Below are positions 1 through 5,851 of a stretch of DNA of 7,174 bases, piece by piece. The stretch spans positions 1 to 7,174 of the forward strand of contig PMJK01000067.1 in NCBI GenBank assembly GCA_003158505.1, written 5' to 3'. The notes beneath the pieces were generated by a model. That model was not told the origin of the DNA, did not search any database, and worked only from the letters and a program-made list of their open reading frames with translations. How positions within the stretch are numbered: position 1 is the stretch's first letter; every line of letters starts with the position of its first letter. The DNA is from Holophagaceae bacterium (GTDB lineage: Bacteria > Acidobacteriota > Holophagae > Holophagales > Holophagaceae). A program made the position numbers and the translations under genes.

Positions 1-10
1 CTGGATTCAT
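1..10 (-). CDS. Possible start of an AbiEii-like toxin gene (partial, runs off the left edge)
   Basis: An ATG lies on the minus strand at 10-8, 24 bases after the stop codon of the DUF6088 antitoxin-like gene. It is preceded by GAAG six bases upstream, a usable though modest ribosome binding site. Only three codons (Met-Asn-Pro) are inside the window, so the family cannot be seen. The assignment is inference: DUF6088/AbiEi antitoxins are normally followed immediately, on the same strand, by an AbiEii nucleotidyltransferase toxin. Confidence 0.3.
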
Positions 11-33
11 TTGGAACTTCAGTCAGAGGCCCA

Positions 34-639
34 CTACACCGGGGCGGTGGTCGTTTCAAATCGTCGAAATATCTCCTTGAGCCAAGCCGGAAGCTGGGGG
101 CACTCACGGAGGGCAGCAAATTCCTTGGTTGGGAGTTTCTTCTGAATGAAGGCGAGCGTCTGTGGAGTGACTTGCTCCCTGCCCATGTACCAAAGTGCGG
201 AAAAGGCCACGCCCGCAGGGCGCCCGGCCAGGGCAAGCAGACGCGAACTCACATTCTTCACGATGACCTTCATATTCCCTATGCGGAAGTCCCTGCTCGG
301 ACCGTTGGTGTAGTAGAGGGCCTTCATCGGGACCTGGGTGGTGAGTCCAAGCAACAAGGCTGCCTCTGCGCCGTGAGTGTGGATGGTTTCACCCTTGGCC
401 TTGGCGAGGGCCTTGACGATTTCGGCAGTGCCCGGCAATACCTGTCCCACGTAGCGGTTATTTTTGGGCCGCACATATACGCCTCTTGCCAAGCGGACTA
501 TGAAACCCTCCCTGGCGAGGCGGAGGAGTGCCTGATCCACGGAGGCCCTTGGGCCGAGGGACATCATGCTGATGGTCAATAACGGCTTCCCTTTGGGCTG
601 AGCCTTGATGTGCTGGCGGACGTTCTCAGCTGTCGTCAC
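34..639 (-). CDS. DUF6088 / AbiEi-like antitoxin (type IV toxin-antitoxin)
   Basis: This 201-residue protein matches the DUF6088/AbiEi antitoxin pattern. An N-terminal winged-helix region (about residues 5-60) contains the family signature of a Val-Asp-Gln-Ala-Leu helix, then RLAREG, then LARGVYVRPK (50-59). A middle domain follows with THGAEAALLLGLTTQVP (about 88-104), a YYTNGPSR segment and an IGNMKVIVKN strand. Members usually act as DNA-binding autorepressors and neutralise an AbiEii nucleotidyltransferase toxin without binding it directly. The toxin gene would lie beyond the left edge. The start is GTG at 639. It has only a weak GGA ten bases upstream, but the N-terminus begins where the family does. 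A 7+7 bp palindrome at 653-680 is well placed for self-repression. Family confidence is high from sequence recall; the antitoxin role is by family. Confidence 0.82.
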   Translation of the reverse strand: MTTAENVRQHIKAQPKGKPLLTISMMSLGPRASVDQALLRLAREGFIVRLARGVYVRPKNNRYVGQVLPGTAEIVKALAKAKGETIHTHGAEAALLLGLTTQVPMKALYYTNGPSRDFRIGNMKVIVKNVSSRLLALAGRPAGVAFSALWYMGREQVTPQTLAFIQKKLPTKEFAALRECPQLPAWLKEIFRRFETTTAPV

Positions 640-652
640 TGTGGCAATTCCG

Positions 653-680
653 TGTCAGATATTTTGTTGAGTTTCTGACA
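653..680. promoter_or_regulatory. Palindromic operator candidate upstream of the DUF6088 gene
   Basis: TGTCAGA at 653-659 and TCTGACA at 674-680 form a perfect 7+7 bp inverted repeat with a 14-bp AT-rich spacer. It ends 13 bases from the GTG start at 639. On the minus strand it overlaps a weak promoter-like pair: TTGAAT at 687-682, then an AAATAT-type -10 about 18 bases later. AbiEi antitoxins are known to repress their own operon by binding inverted repeats there, so this is the natural candidate site. The same half-site recurs as TTTCTGACAT (672-681 plus, 909-900 minus) and as GTCAGAAAT at 795-803. Confidence 0.45.
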
Positions 681-702
681 TTATTCAAGGCCCAATCCGT
701 AA

Positions 703-708
703 TACAAT
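703..708 (+). promoter_or_regulatory. -10-like hexamer TACAAT facing the small ORF at 751
   Basis: TACAAT matches the sigma-70 -10 consensus at five of six positions and lies 42 bases before the ATG at 751. No convincing -35 is present at 16-18 bases upstream; TTATTC at 681-686 is poor. It is divergent from the DUF6088 promoter region and close to its palindrome, so the two could be co-regulated. Weak call. Confidence 0.25.
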
Positions 709-750
709 CAGTAAGGTATCACTCGTTTCGACCACCATCGGGGGAATTTC

Positions 751-873
751 ATGACCCGAAACACAAACCTCGTGGACTGGTTTTGGGGGGTTGGGTCAGA
801 AATGGACGACCTCACCCGCGAACCCTTCGCTGGTGGCGTCCCCGGCGTGAATCAGTACATCTCCATCCGGTAA
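751..873 (+). CDS. Small hypothetical ORF, 40 residues
   Basis: An ATG at 751 follows GGGGGA with a five-base spacer (740-745), a plausible ribosome binding site, and the frame runs 40 codons to TAA. The peptide is acidic to neutral and Trp-rich at the front (LVDWFWGVGSEMDDL) and ends in NQYISIR. No signal peptide, membrane helix or known domain is visible. It is divergent from the DUF6088 gene, with a TACAAT -10-like element upstream. I do not recognise it. It could be a genuine small protein, the surviving N-terminus of a deleted gene, or chance. Confidence 0.3.
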   Translation: MTRNTNLVDWFWGVGSEMDDLTREPFAGGVPGVNQYISIR

Positions 874-959
874 GCTGAACCCCCGGGTGTGTCATTTGGA
901 TGTCAGAAATACAAACCAGGTGCCTGTGGCTGCTCAAAAAATAGGGTGCCTGACCTCCG

Positions 960-1079
960 CTATTTAGAAACATCATCATCACCCAGGGGACGTGCCAAGG
1001 ATTGTCTAACTCCAATGGCGCCGGCACGGCGAAGATAATTTGAATCCACATACCTACAGGCACACATTGCTTGACTCAT
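960..1079 (-). CDS. Small hypothetical ORF, 39 residues
   Basis: An ATG at 1079 is preceded by AAGGA with about seven bases of spacing, the best Shine-Dalgarno in this intergenic region. The frame runs 39 codons to TAG. The peptide begins MSQAMCACRY, has three Cys/Met-rich positions near the front, and ends GDDDVSK. I recognise no family. The start codon and ribosome binding site lie inside the 10-bp hairpin at 1068-1103, which could occlude them. It lies 68 bases after the truncated HTH gene on the same strand, so it could be co-transcribed with it. It may equally be chance. Confidence 0.25.
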   Translation of the reverse strand: MSQAMCACRYVDSNYLRRAGAIGVRQSLARPLGDDDVSK

Positions 1080-1103
1080 GGTGCTTCCTTCGAGAGTCAA
1101 GCA
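1068..1103. repeat. 10-bp inverted repeat (hairpin) over a small-ORF start
   Basis: TGCTTGACTC (1068-1077) and GAGTCAAGCA (1094-1103) are perfect complements separated by 16 bases. There is no T-tract on either side, so an intrinsic terminator is unlikely. The loop contains the AAGGA and start codon region of the minus-strand 39-residue ORF. It could be a protein-binding palindrome, an RNA switch on that ORF, or the end of a lost element. Confidence 0.5.
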
Positions 1104-1147
1104 TTACCGCTTACCATGGCTCGTGAATTGCCAGGACATCATAAATG

Positions 1148-1663
1148 TCATCTCTGGCGAACGCGAAACCCCTTCCCCTCCAGGTGCAGGTAGAGCTGAT
1201 TTGCCGCCTCGATCACCTTGGGCAGGGACTTTTTGGTGGCATAGAGGTCTGCGAGAAGGCGTTTGGAGGGCCTCAGGTAATCGTTGCTCATCACCGTGGC
1301 GTTCTCAAAGAGCGTCTCGATACCCAAAAGGTGGGCATGCCTGCCCATCCCGTCTACCGGGGCGGGGGCGTTCTTGTCTCGCCGGGAAATCCGCGTCGAC
1401 GGCGAAGGGTAGGGCTGGCGGGGGACGTGTCCCCCGCCCTGGCTCCACGCAAGCTCGCAGCCAGGTTCTGGATCGGGGAGAGGCGGGGCCTTGGAAGTCA
1501 GGCCTGCGTTCTTTCGGGCCCAGTAGCCACGCGGGGGACAAGGCACGTTCATCCGCCGGCACACCCGAGCCAGGAAGGACGAGGACACGCCGTAGCGAGC
1601 CGCCACCTTGAGCATGGGCTCGGCCCATACCTCCTCGTAGAGCTTCTCGCGGCTCACGGACAT
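1148..1663 (-). CDS. HTH-type hypothetical protein, probably C-terminally truncated
   Basis: This 171-residue protein has an N-terminal helix-turn-helix-like region: LYEEVWAEPMLKVAARYGVS (8-27), then LARVCRRMNVPCPPRGYWARK (31-51). Its PPRGYWA motif is the hallmark of a widespread uncharacterised family. A Pro-rich linker follows, then a second conserved block (DYLRPSKRLLADL from 128, then a helix ending HLEGKGFRV). From memory, family members continue well beyond this 'GxxV' point, but this one stops three residues later at TGA. No continuation is visible in other frames downstream, which suggests a 3' deletion or replacement. The start is ATG at 1663 with AGGA seven bases upstream. It lies 178 bases after the primase-helicase gene on the same strand and has its own ribosome binding site. 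Function unknown; DNA binding is inferred. Confidence 0.6.
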   Translation of the reverse strand: MSVSREKLYEEVWAEPMLKVAARYGVSSSFLARVCRRMNVPCPPRGYWARKNAGLTSKAPPLPDPEPGCELAWSQGGGHVPRQPYPSPSTRISRRDKNAPAPVDGMGRHAHLLGIETLFENATVMSNDYLRPSKRLLADLYATKKSLPKVIEAANQLYLHLEGKGFRVRQR

Positions 1664-1841
1664 GGATCCATCCTACTCGGCGAGGATTCCTGGATTCGGG
1701 ATCATACCGGAGCTTAATATTCGACACCCCTGGGAACTGGCCTGTTGGTGGAAAGCGGTTCCTCTTGCCTGACACTGCGAAGTGCCGGGAACTAGTCTTG
1801 GGAACGTGCACCTACTCTTGAGTCCCTCAACACAGTTCGCC

Positions 1842-4295
1842 CTAAACTCTCAGGGAACCGTCCCAGTCCCCGAGAGGGTCGAGACCCTCAAGCAGTGGCG
1901 GTCCCGCCGAAGCCTCGACCTGGTACCCCATGGCCCGATAGCCACTCATGCGCTTCTCAAACATCTTCCGGAAGACCGCCAGAGCATCGTCGAGGTAGTC
2001 GTAGATCTGGACCTCCCGCTTGCCGGGGTGCAGCCGGTGAAGGCGGCCTGCGTACTGCACCAGGGTCCCCTTCCAGGCGATGGGCATGGCCATGAAGAGG
2101 GTATCCAGGCGGGGGTCATCAAAGCCTTCGCCAATGTAGCGCCCCGTGGCCAGGATGAGGCGCGGTTGATTGGGCGGGACGTCAGCGAGACGTTGCAGGG
2201 CCAGCCGGCGGGCCATTGCCGGCACGCCTCCGTGGAGGACCACAACATGGGGGACGGCATCCTTAAGGGCTTCCACCAATAGCTCCAGGTGATCCCGGCG
2301 CTCAGTCAACACGATGGGAGAACGCCCCTCCCCAAGGGCCTTCCGGACATCTTGAAGGATCAAGGCATTCCGCTGTGGGTCCGCAACAAGAGCGGCGTAG
2401 AGGTCCTGGATGGTTCCCTGGGCGAAGAATCGCGTCTCCCGAATCAGCAGGCGGTTCGAGAAGGGGTGCTGGCCCTCCGCCGACAGGGGCTGGACCTGGT
2501 ACCGGATGGGGCCGCACTGGAAATGGAGTAGGCGCTGGAGACCATCGCGCCGGTAAGGGGTTGCAGTGAGCCCCAGCACATAGCGGGCCTTCACCTCCCG
2601 CATGACCCGTTCAAAGGAGACTGCTGGCGCATGATGGCACTCATCTACGATCACGTGGCCGTAGGTGCCCACGAGATCCAGCACCCCCTCCCTACCCGCC
2701 AGGCTCTGGATCATGGCGACATCGATAAGGCCGGTTGCCTTGCGCTTGCCGCCCCCAATTTGCCCAACCTCGTTCTTGCCGAGGCCAAGAAAGGCCTGCA
2801 GCTGTGCCCGCCACTGATCCAGAAGGGGCTTCCGGTGTACGATCACCAGCGTGTTTACGCCACGCAGCGCGGACATGTAGGCCCCGAGGACAGTTTTGCC
2901 GGTGCCGGGCGGCGCCACGAAGATACCGAGATCGTGAACGCGAAGGGCCTCGGCTGCAGTCTGCTGAACCTCGGTAAGCTGGCCCTGAAATGTGACTCCC
3001 AGGGGATCAGCGGAACAGCGCTGGTCCTCGACCTCCAGGCGGCTCCCGTACTCGCCGAGGAGCGTTCTGAGTTCCTCTTCGCACCCACGAGGAAGTGCGA
3101 TGTGAGCTGGGTGCTCCTCTGCGGCGCAGATAATGCGCGGGATGCCATTGGTGGAGAACCGCATGGCCTGTTTCTGGTAGAAGTCAGGATTCTGAAAGGC
3201 CGCAAGGCGCTTAATCTCAGCATGAAGCCCAGCGGGCAACCCCGCCTTCTCCACAAAGATCTGCTGCGACCGAACGGCCTTGACGGTCGCCGGAATGGGT
3301 GCTTCTATTCGGATCTTCTTCGGCCTGCCTGAAGGAGGCCTTTCCCAGGGCGTTTCGCCCAGACCATCGTCCAGAGGATCGAAGCGCACACCCAGGATCC
3401 GGCCCTGCTTTGCGGCGGCTTCAACCAGGGTGCCGACCTTTGCCGGAGACATACGCGGGAGGTTGGCCAAATGGGCCCATGGGTCTGGATGCGGCTCCAA
3501 CCTGAAATCGAGGAACAAGGTGTTACCCGCCTTCCGGGCCGCCTGCTGCAGCGGGAGAGCAATGAGGTTTCCGAACCCGCCCTGGGGCATCGTGTCCTGG
3601 TTCGGGAACAGGCGGTCGTAGGAGGCCATGCTCAGCTGCGGTCGGCGATTCATGGTCTCCGTGAGGAGGAAACAGCCTAGCCTTCGAGCCGTGGTGGCCG
3701 GTATCGGGTCTGTGAAGAAGATCCAGAGGTGCGCCCCTTCCCCCGACCGGGAGCGCTCCAACGTTGCCGGTACGCCATTCTGCTGGCAGGTTTCCAGGAC
3801 GGCCACCGCGTCCTCCTTCCAGCCTTCGCCGTCGAAGTCAGTCGCAAGGAACCAGCAGGTCTCGTCCAAAAGCAGCGGGTAGATCCCGATCACATGCCGC
3901 CCCTGTAGGTGATCCAGAACGACCCGGTCATCCAGTGGTGCGAAGCGGCGATTGGGGCAATCTGCGCACTTGACCCGGAACTTGTCACAGAGAGCGCGAT
4001 CCCCCTCATTCATGCAAACCGGCGTGTAGCCCTTCCGGTTGCCCTTCTTGCTGATCCAGAGGCGTGGGTAGACATCCTCACGCCCCCGGAAGATGCTCCG
4101 GAAGAGCGTCACCTTCTCGCTGGGCCCCAGGGGTGACTCATGGGAGGAAGTCGGATCTACACCCTCATCAAGGGTCCGAATTTGCGCCTGGAGTTCCTGG
4201 ATCCGGGCCCGTGTGCTTTCGACCTCTTGCACCCGCTCCCTCAGCTGGGCCTCAAGGGTTTCCAGATCGGCAACCAGATCCATGCGGGAGGTCAT
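1842..4295 (-). CDS. TOTE-type primase domain fused to SF2 (DEAD/DEAH) helicase
   Basis: An 817-residue multidomain protein. Residues 1-44 form a charged heptad-like coiled coil. About 58-285 form an archaeo-eukaryotic primase (AEP) domain of the TOTE conflict-system type. It has four cysteines that could bind zinc (94, 103, 110, 113), a DFD metal motif at 153-155, SGEGAHLWIFF (184-194) with the conserved His189, and Asp263 as the third acidic position. After a linker, about 435-780 form a superfamily 2 helicase: Walker A APPGTGKT (461-468), DECH box (551-554), LTATP (576-580) and motif VI QYAGRLHR (747-754). All catalytic motifs are intact. The family is predicted to act in conflict with mobile elements; helicase and primase/polymerase activities are inferred from motifs. 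The ATG at 4295 is four bases after the nuclease gene's stop, with GAGG just upstream, so translation is probably coupled. Confidence 0.88.
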   Translation of the reverse strand: MTSRMDLVADLETLEAQLRERVQEVESTRARIQELQAQIRTLDEGVDPTSSHESPLGPSEKVTLFRSIFRGREDVYPRLWISKKGNRKGYTPVCMNEGDRALCDKFRVKCADCPNRRFAPLDDRVVLDHLQGRHVIGIYPLLLDETCWFLATDFDGEGWKEDAVAVLETCQQNGVPATLERSRSGEGAHLWIFFTDPIPATTARRLGCFLLTETMNRRPQLSMASYDRLFPNQDTMPQGGFGNLIALPLQQAARKAGNTLFLDFRLEPHPDPWAHLANLPRMSPAKVGTLVEAAAKQGRILGVRFDPLDDGLGETPWERPPSGRPKKIRIEAPIPATVKAVRSQQIFVEKAGLPAGLHAEIKRLAAFQNPDFYQKQAMRFSTNGIPRIICAAEEHPAHIALPRGCEEELRTLLGEYGSRLEVEDQRCSADPLGVTFQGQLTEVQQTAAEALRVHDLGIFVAPPGTGKTVLGAYMSALRGVNTLVIVHRKPLLDQWRAQLQAFLGLGKNEVGQIGGGKRKATGLIDVAMIQSLAGREGVLDLVGTYGHVIVDECHHAPAVSFERVMREVKARYVLGLTATPYRRDGLQRLLHFQCGPIRYQVQPLSAEGQHPFSNRLLIRETRFFAQGTIQDLYAALVADPQRNALILQDVRKALGEGRSPIVLTERRDHLELLVEALKDAVPHVVVLHGGVPAMARRLALQRLADVPPNQPRLILATGRYIGEGFDDPRLDTLFMAMPIAWKGTLVQYAGRLHRLHPGKREVQIYDYLDDALAVFRKMFEKRMSGYRAMGYQVEASAGPPLLEGLDPLGDWDGSLRV
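1874..1889. repeat. Short perfect hairpin near the 3' end of the helicase gene
   Basis: GAGGGTC (1874-1880) and GACCCTC (1883-1889) pair perfectly around a two-base loop. The hairpin lies inside the last codons of the primase-helicase gene (Leu-Glu-Gly-Leu-Asp-Pro-Leu). There is no T-run after it in the transcribed direction, so it is not a standard intrinsic terminator. It may simply reflect the coding sequence. Confidence 0.3.
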
Positions 4296-4299
4296 GGCC

Positions 4300-5331
4300 T
4301 CAGTCCGGTTCTTCGCCCATCTCGTCGCTCAGTTCCGCCTCGATCGTCTCGATGCTCGGGAGGGTCCTGCCGAGAGATTCGGGAAGGGCCCGCAGCAGCT
4401 GGTACTCTGCGACGCCAACCGGCTTGTCAATGCCAGACAGGGCGTACTCGGCCACGATTCGGTTCTTGGTCTTGCACAGCAGGAGGCCGATGGTGGGGCG
4501 GTCCTCCGGAGACTTGATCTCGGCGTCCACTGCGGAGAGGTAGAAGTTGAGCTGCCCAGCGTGTTCAGGCTTGAAGGCCGTGGCCTTCAGTTCCACCACC
4601 ACGTAGCACTTCAGCCGCGTGTGGTAGAAGAGCAGGTCGATGAAGAACTCCTCGCCGCCGACCTCCAGGCGGTACTGCCGCCCAACGAATGCAAAGCCGG
4701 CGCCGAGTTCGAGGAGGAAGCGGGTGATGTGCCGCACCAGGGCGGACTCGATATCCCGCTCCTGGGCCTCCTCGCCCAGGCCCAGGAAGTCGAACAGGTA
4801 GGGATCCTTCAGGGATTCCTGCGCCAAGGCCGCCTGGGTGGCAGGCAGCCGCGCCTCGAAGTTGGTGACAGCCTGCCCCTGGCGCTCGAAGAGGCGGTTC
4901 TTGATGTGGACCTGGAGCGTGGCGCGGGACCAGCCCTGCTGGGCAGCCTGCGAGGCCAACCAATCGCGCTCCGAACCAACCTCTACCTGGGTAAGCAAGG
5001 TCACCAGGTGGAACCAGGGCAATTGGGCAGCAGGTTGCTGCCCAATTTGAAAATCAGGGCAACGCTCTGCGAAAGTGCGCATATATTTGAGGTTGCGAGA
5101 TGAAAACCCCTTCATGGCGGGGAAGGCTTCCTTAAGATCACCGGCGAGGCGGTCCACCACCTTGCTGCCCCAACCTTCCGCTTCCTGCCGCTGGAGGATC
5201 GTCCGCCCGATATCCCAGTAGAGGCGGATCAGCTCGGCATTCACCGCCAAGGCCGCCCGGGTCTGGGCCGCTTGAATCCGCCCCTTGAGCTCTTCGAGCA
5301 GCCCGGCATAGCTCGTGGACGGTCCAGTCAT
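4300..5331 (-). CDS. YhcG-family PDDEXK nuclease (DUF1016)
   Basis: A 343-residue protein of the YhcG family. The N-terminal DUF1016 helical region (about 8-150) carries RAALAVNAELIRLYWDIGR (25-43), GWGSKVVDRLAGDL (53-66), KGFSSRNLKYMR (74-85) and LPWFH (104-108). The C-terminal PDDEXK nuclease domain (about 170-320) shows Glu195, the metal-binding Asp232 in FFIDLLFYH, the Glu247-Leu-Lys249 core in VVVELKA, and Gln260. The active site therefore looks intact. YhcG-like proteins occur widely in defence islands and near restriction systems and cut nucleic acid by analogy; the substrate is unknown. I chose the ATG at 5331 because it has GGAG five bases and GGAGGT ten bases upstream and starts where the family does. 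An in-frame TTG at 5460 would add 43 unlike residues. It is the first gene of a pair with the primase-helicase, four bases apart. Confidence 0.9.
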   Translation of the reverse strand: MTGPSTSYAGLLEELKGRIQAAQTRAALAVNAELIRLYWDIGRTILQRQEAEGWGSKVVDRLAGDLKEAFPAMKGFSSRNLKYMRTFAERCPDFQIGQQPAAQLPWFHLVTLLTQVEVGSERDWLASQAAQQGWSRATLQVHIKNRLFERQGQAVTNFEARLPATQAALAQESLKDPYLFDFLGLGEEAQERDIESALVRHITRFLLELGAGFAFVGRQYRLEVGGEEFFIDLLFYHTRLKCYVVVELKATAFKPEHAGQLNFYLSAVDAEIKSPEDRPTIGLLLCKTKNRIVAEYALSGIDKPVGVAEYQLLRALPESLGRTLPSIETIEAELSDEMGEEPD

Positions 5332-5444
5332 GGGAACTCCGACCTCCATTGTCATTGGGGCTGCCCCCCTGGGGAAGCGCTGCACCAGGGCTGGGCCCCA
5401 TGGGCGGATCGTCCCCGAGGATACCCTGCAGAGGTGGCACTGGT

Positions 5445-5461
5445 CTTGAGTGATTTTCAAG
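5445..5461. repeat. Small inverted repeat in the operon leader
   Basis: CTTGA (5445-5449) and TCAAG (5457-5461) flank a seven-base loop, about 115 bases before the YhcG-type gene start. Arms of five pairs are short and there is no T-run, so this is noted only as a possible element of the 5' leader. Confidence 0.2.
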
Positions 5462-5528
5462 CCCTCGTCTGGGATGGGCTGTCGATATCTATGTGGATAA
5501 CCATTGCTTTTGAAAGCTTTACATCATG

Positions 5529-5534
5529 ATTATA
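5529..5534 (-). promoter_or_regulatory. Perfect -10 hexamer TATAAT facing the nuclease/primase-helicase operon
   Basis: On the minus strand TATAAT reads from 5534 to 5529, about 195 bases before the YhcG-type start. There is no recognisable -35: at 16-18 bases upstream the sequence is GGAAGC/CGGAAG, which is the end of the first 17-bp repeat (5540-5556). A promoter lacking a -35 but abutting a repeated site would suit activation or repression by a repeat-binding protein. The hexamer is seen; its use is inference. Confidence 0.35.
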
Positions 5535-5616
5535 CGACAGGACACCTTATGCTTCCGACTTTGCACGACCGGACAACTTATGGTTCCGGCAGCCTCTCGG
5601 ATTGGCCGTTTTCACC

Positions 5617-5640
5617 CCCCGGAATTAGGTCAATTCGGGG
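5617..5640. repeat. GC-capped hairpin inside the repeat array
   Basis: CCCC-GAATT (5617-5626, with one bulged G at 5621) pairs with AATTC-GGGG (5632-5640) around a five-base loop AGGTC, giving nine pairs. There is no T-run, so it is not an obvious terminator. It sits between the second and third 17-bp repeats. Confidence 0.4.
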
Positions 5641-5687
5641 TGGCATCGGACAGATTATGCTTCCTGTCCCGGACATCTTTTCCTTCA

Positions 5688-5707
5688 CGACACAGTCGCG
5701 TGTGTCG
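5688..5707. repeat. 7-bp perfect inverted repeat between repeat copies
   Basis: CGACACA (5688-5694) and TGTGTCG (5701-5707) are perfect complements around GTCGCG. It lies directly between the degenerate fourth repeat and the inverted fifth repeat, and could be a recombination or protein-binding core of the element that carries the repeats. Confidence 0.45.
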
Positions 5708-5834
5708 CGGAACCATAATTTGGCCGTTTGGCCACCTTATGGTTCTTTTTACTCGCGGACATCTTATGGTTCACCCCATTTGTTCAGTCATCGAGTCCCC
5801 CCGATCCTCAGGCTGGCTTATCAAGCGGTGCCAG

Positions 5835-5851
5835 CAACCCGCATTGGGTTG
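5835..5851. repeat. Short perfect hairpin upstream of the hemerythrin gene
   Basis: CAACCC (5835-5840) and GGGTTG (5846-5851) pair perfectly around GCATT. There is no T-run following on either strand. It could end a transcript coming from the left only inefficiently. Apart from this hairpin and the possible eighth repeat near 5906, I see nothing in 5774-5972. Confidence 0.25.

Larger units (their letters stand above)
5540..5773. repeat. Array of seven degenerate 17-bp repeats, consensus GGACANCTTATGSTTCC
   Basis: Copies on the plus strand are at 5540-5556, 5571-5587, 5648-5664, 5671-5687 (degenerate), 5730-5746 and 5757-5773, with one inverted copy at 5709-5725. A looser possible eighth lies near 5906-5922. 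The core CTTATGGTTC or ATTATGCTTC recurs with variable spacing (start-to-start 23 to 77 bases). The inverted copy and its neighbour form a long hairpin: 14 of 16 bases pair between 5710-5725 and 5730-5745 around a four-base loop. Irregular spacing and divergence argue against CRISPR. It resembles the multiple internal repeats at transposon ends (for example the IS21 type) or the iterons of an initiator protein. I cannot assign it; no transposase gene is present in the window. Confidence 0.75.

Noticed and set aside
1004..1010. GTCTAAC as another attC core
   Set aside because: The heptamer matches RYYYAAC, but no GTTRRRY partner or complementary stem is found within attC distance.
812..1063. 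83-codon minus-strand ORF
   Set aside because: No ribosome binding site and peptide content looks random; the 39-codon frame nearby is better supported.
1305..1811. 168-codon minus-strand ORF overlapping the HTH gene
   Set aside because: Arg/Pro/Gly-rich out-of-frame reading of GC-rich DNA; the 1148-1663 frame carries the conserved motifs.
4093..5103. Long plus-strand ORF opposite the YhcG-type gene
   Set aside because: It is an antisense shadow of a GC-rich coding region; the minus-strand protein has clear family motifs.
5332..5460. N-terminal extension of the YhcG-type gene to a TTG at 5460
   Set aside because: The extra 43 residues do not resemble the family start, and the ATG at 5331 has a much better ribosome binding site.
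5540..5773. CRISPR array
   Set aside because: Repeats are only 17 bp, divergent, in mixed orientation and irregularly spaced; no cas genes are in the window.
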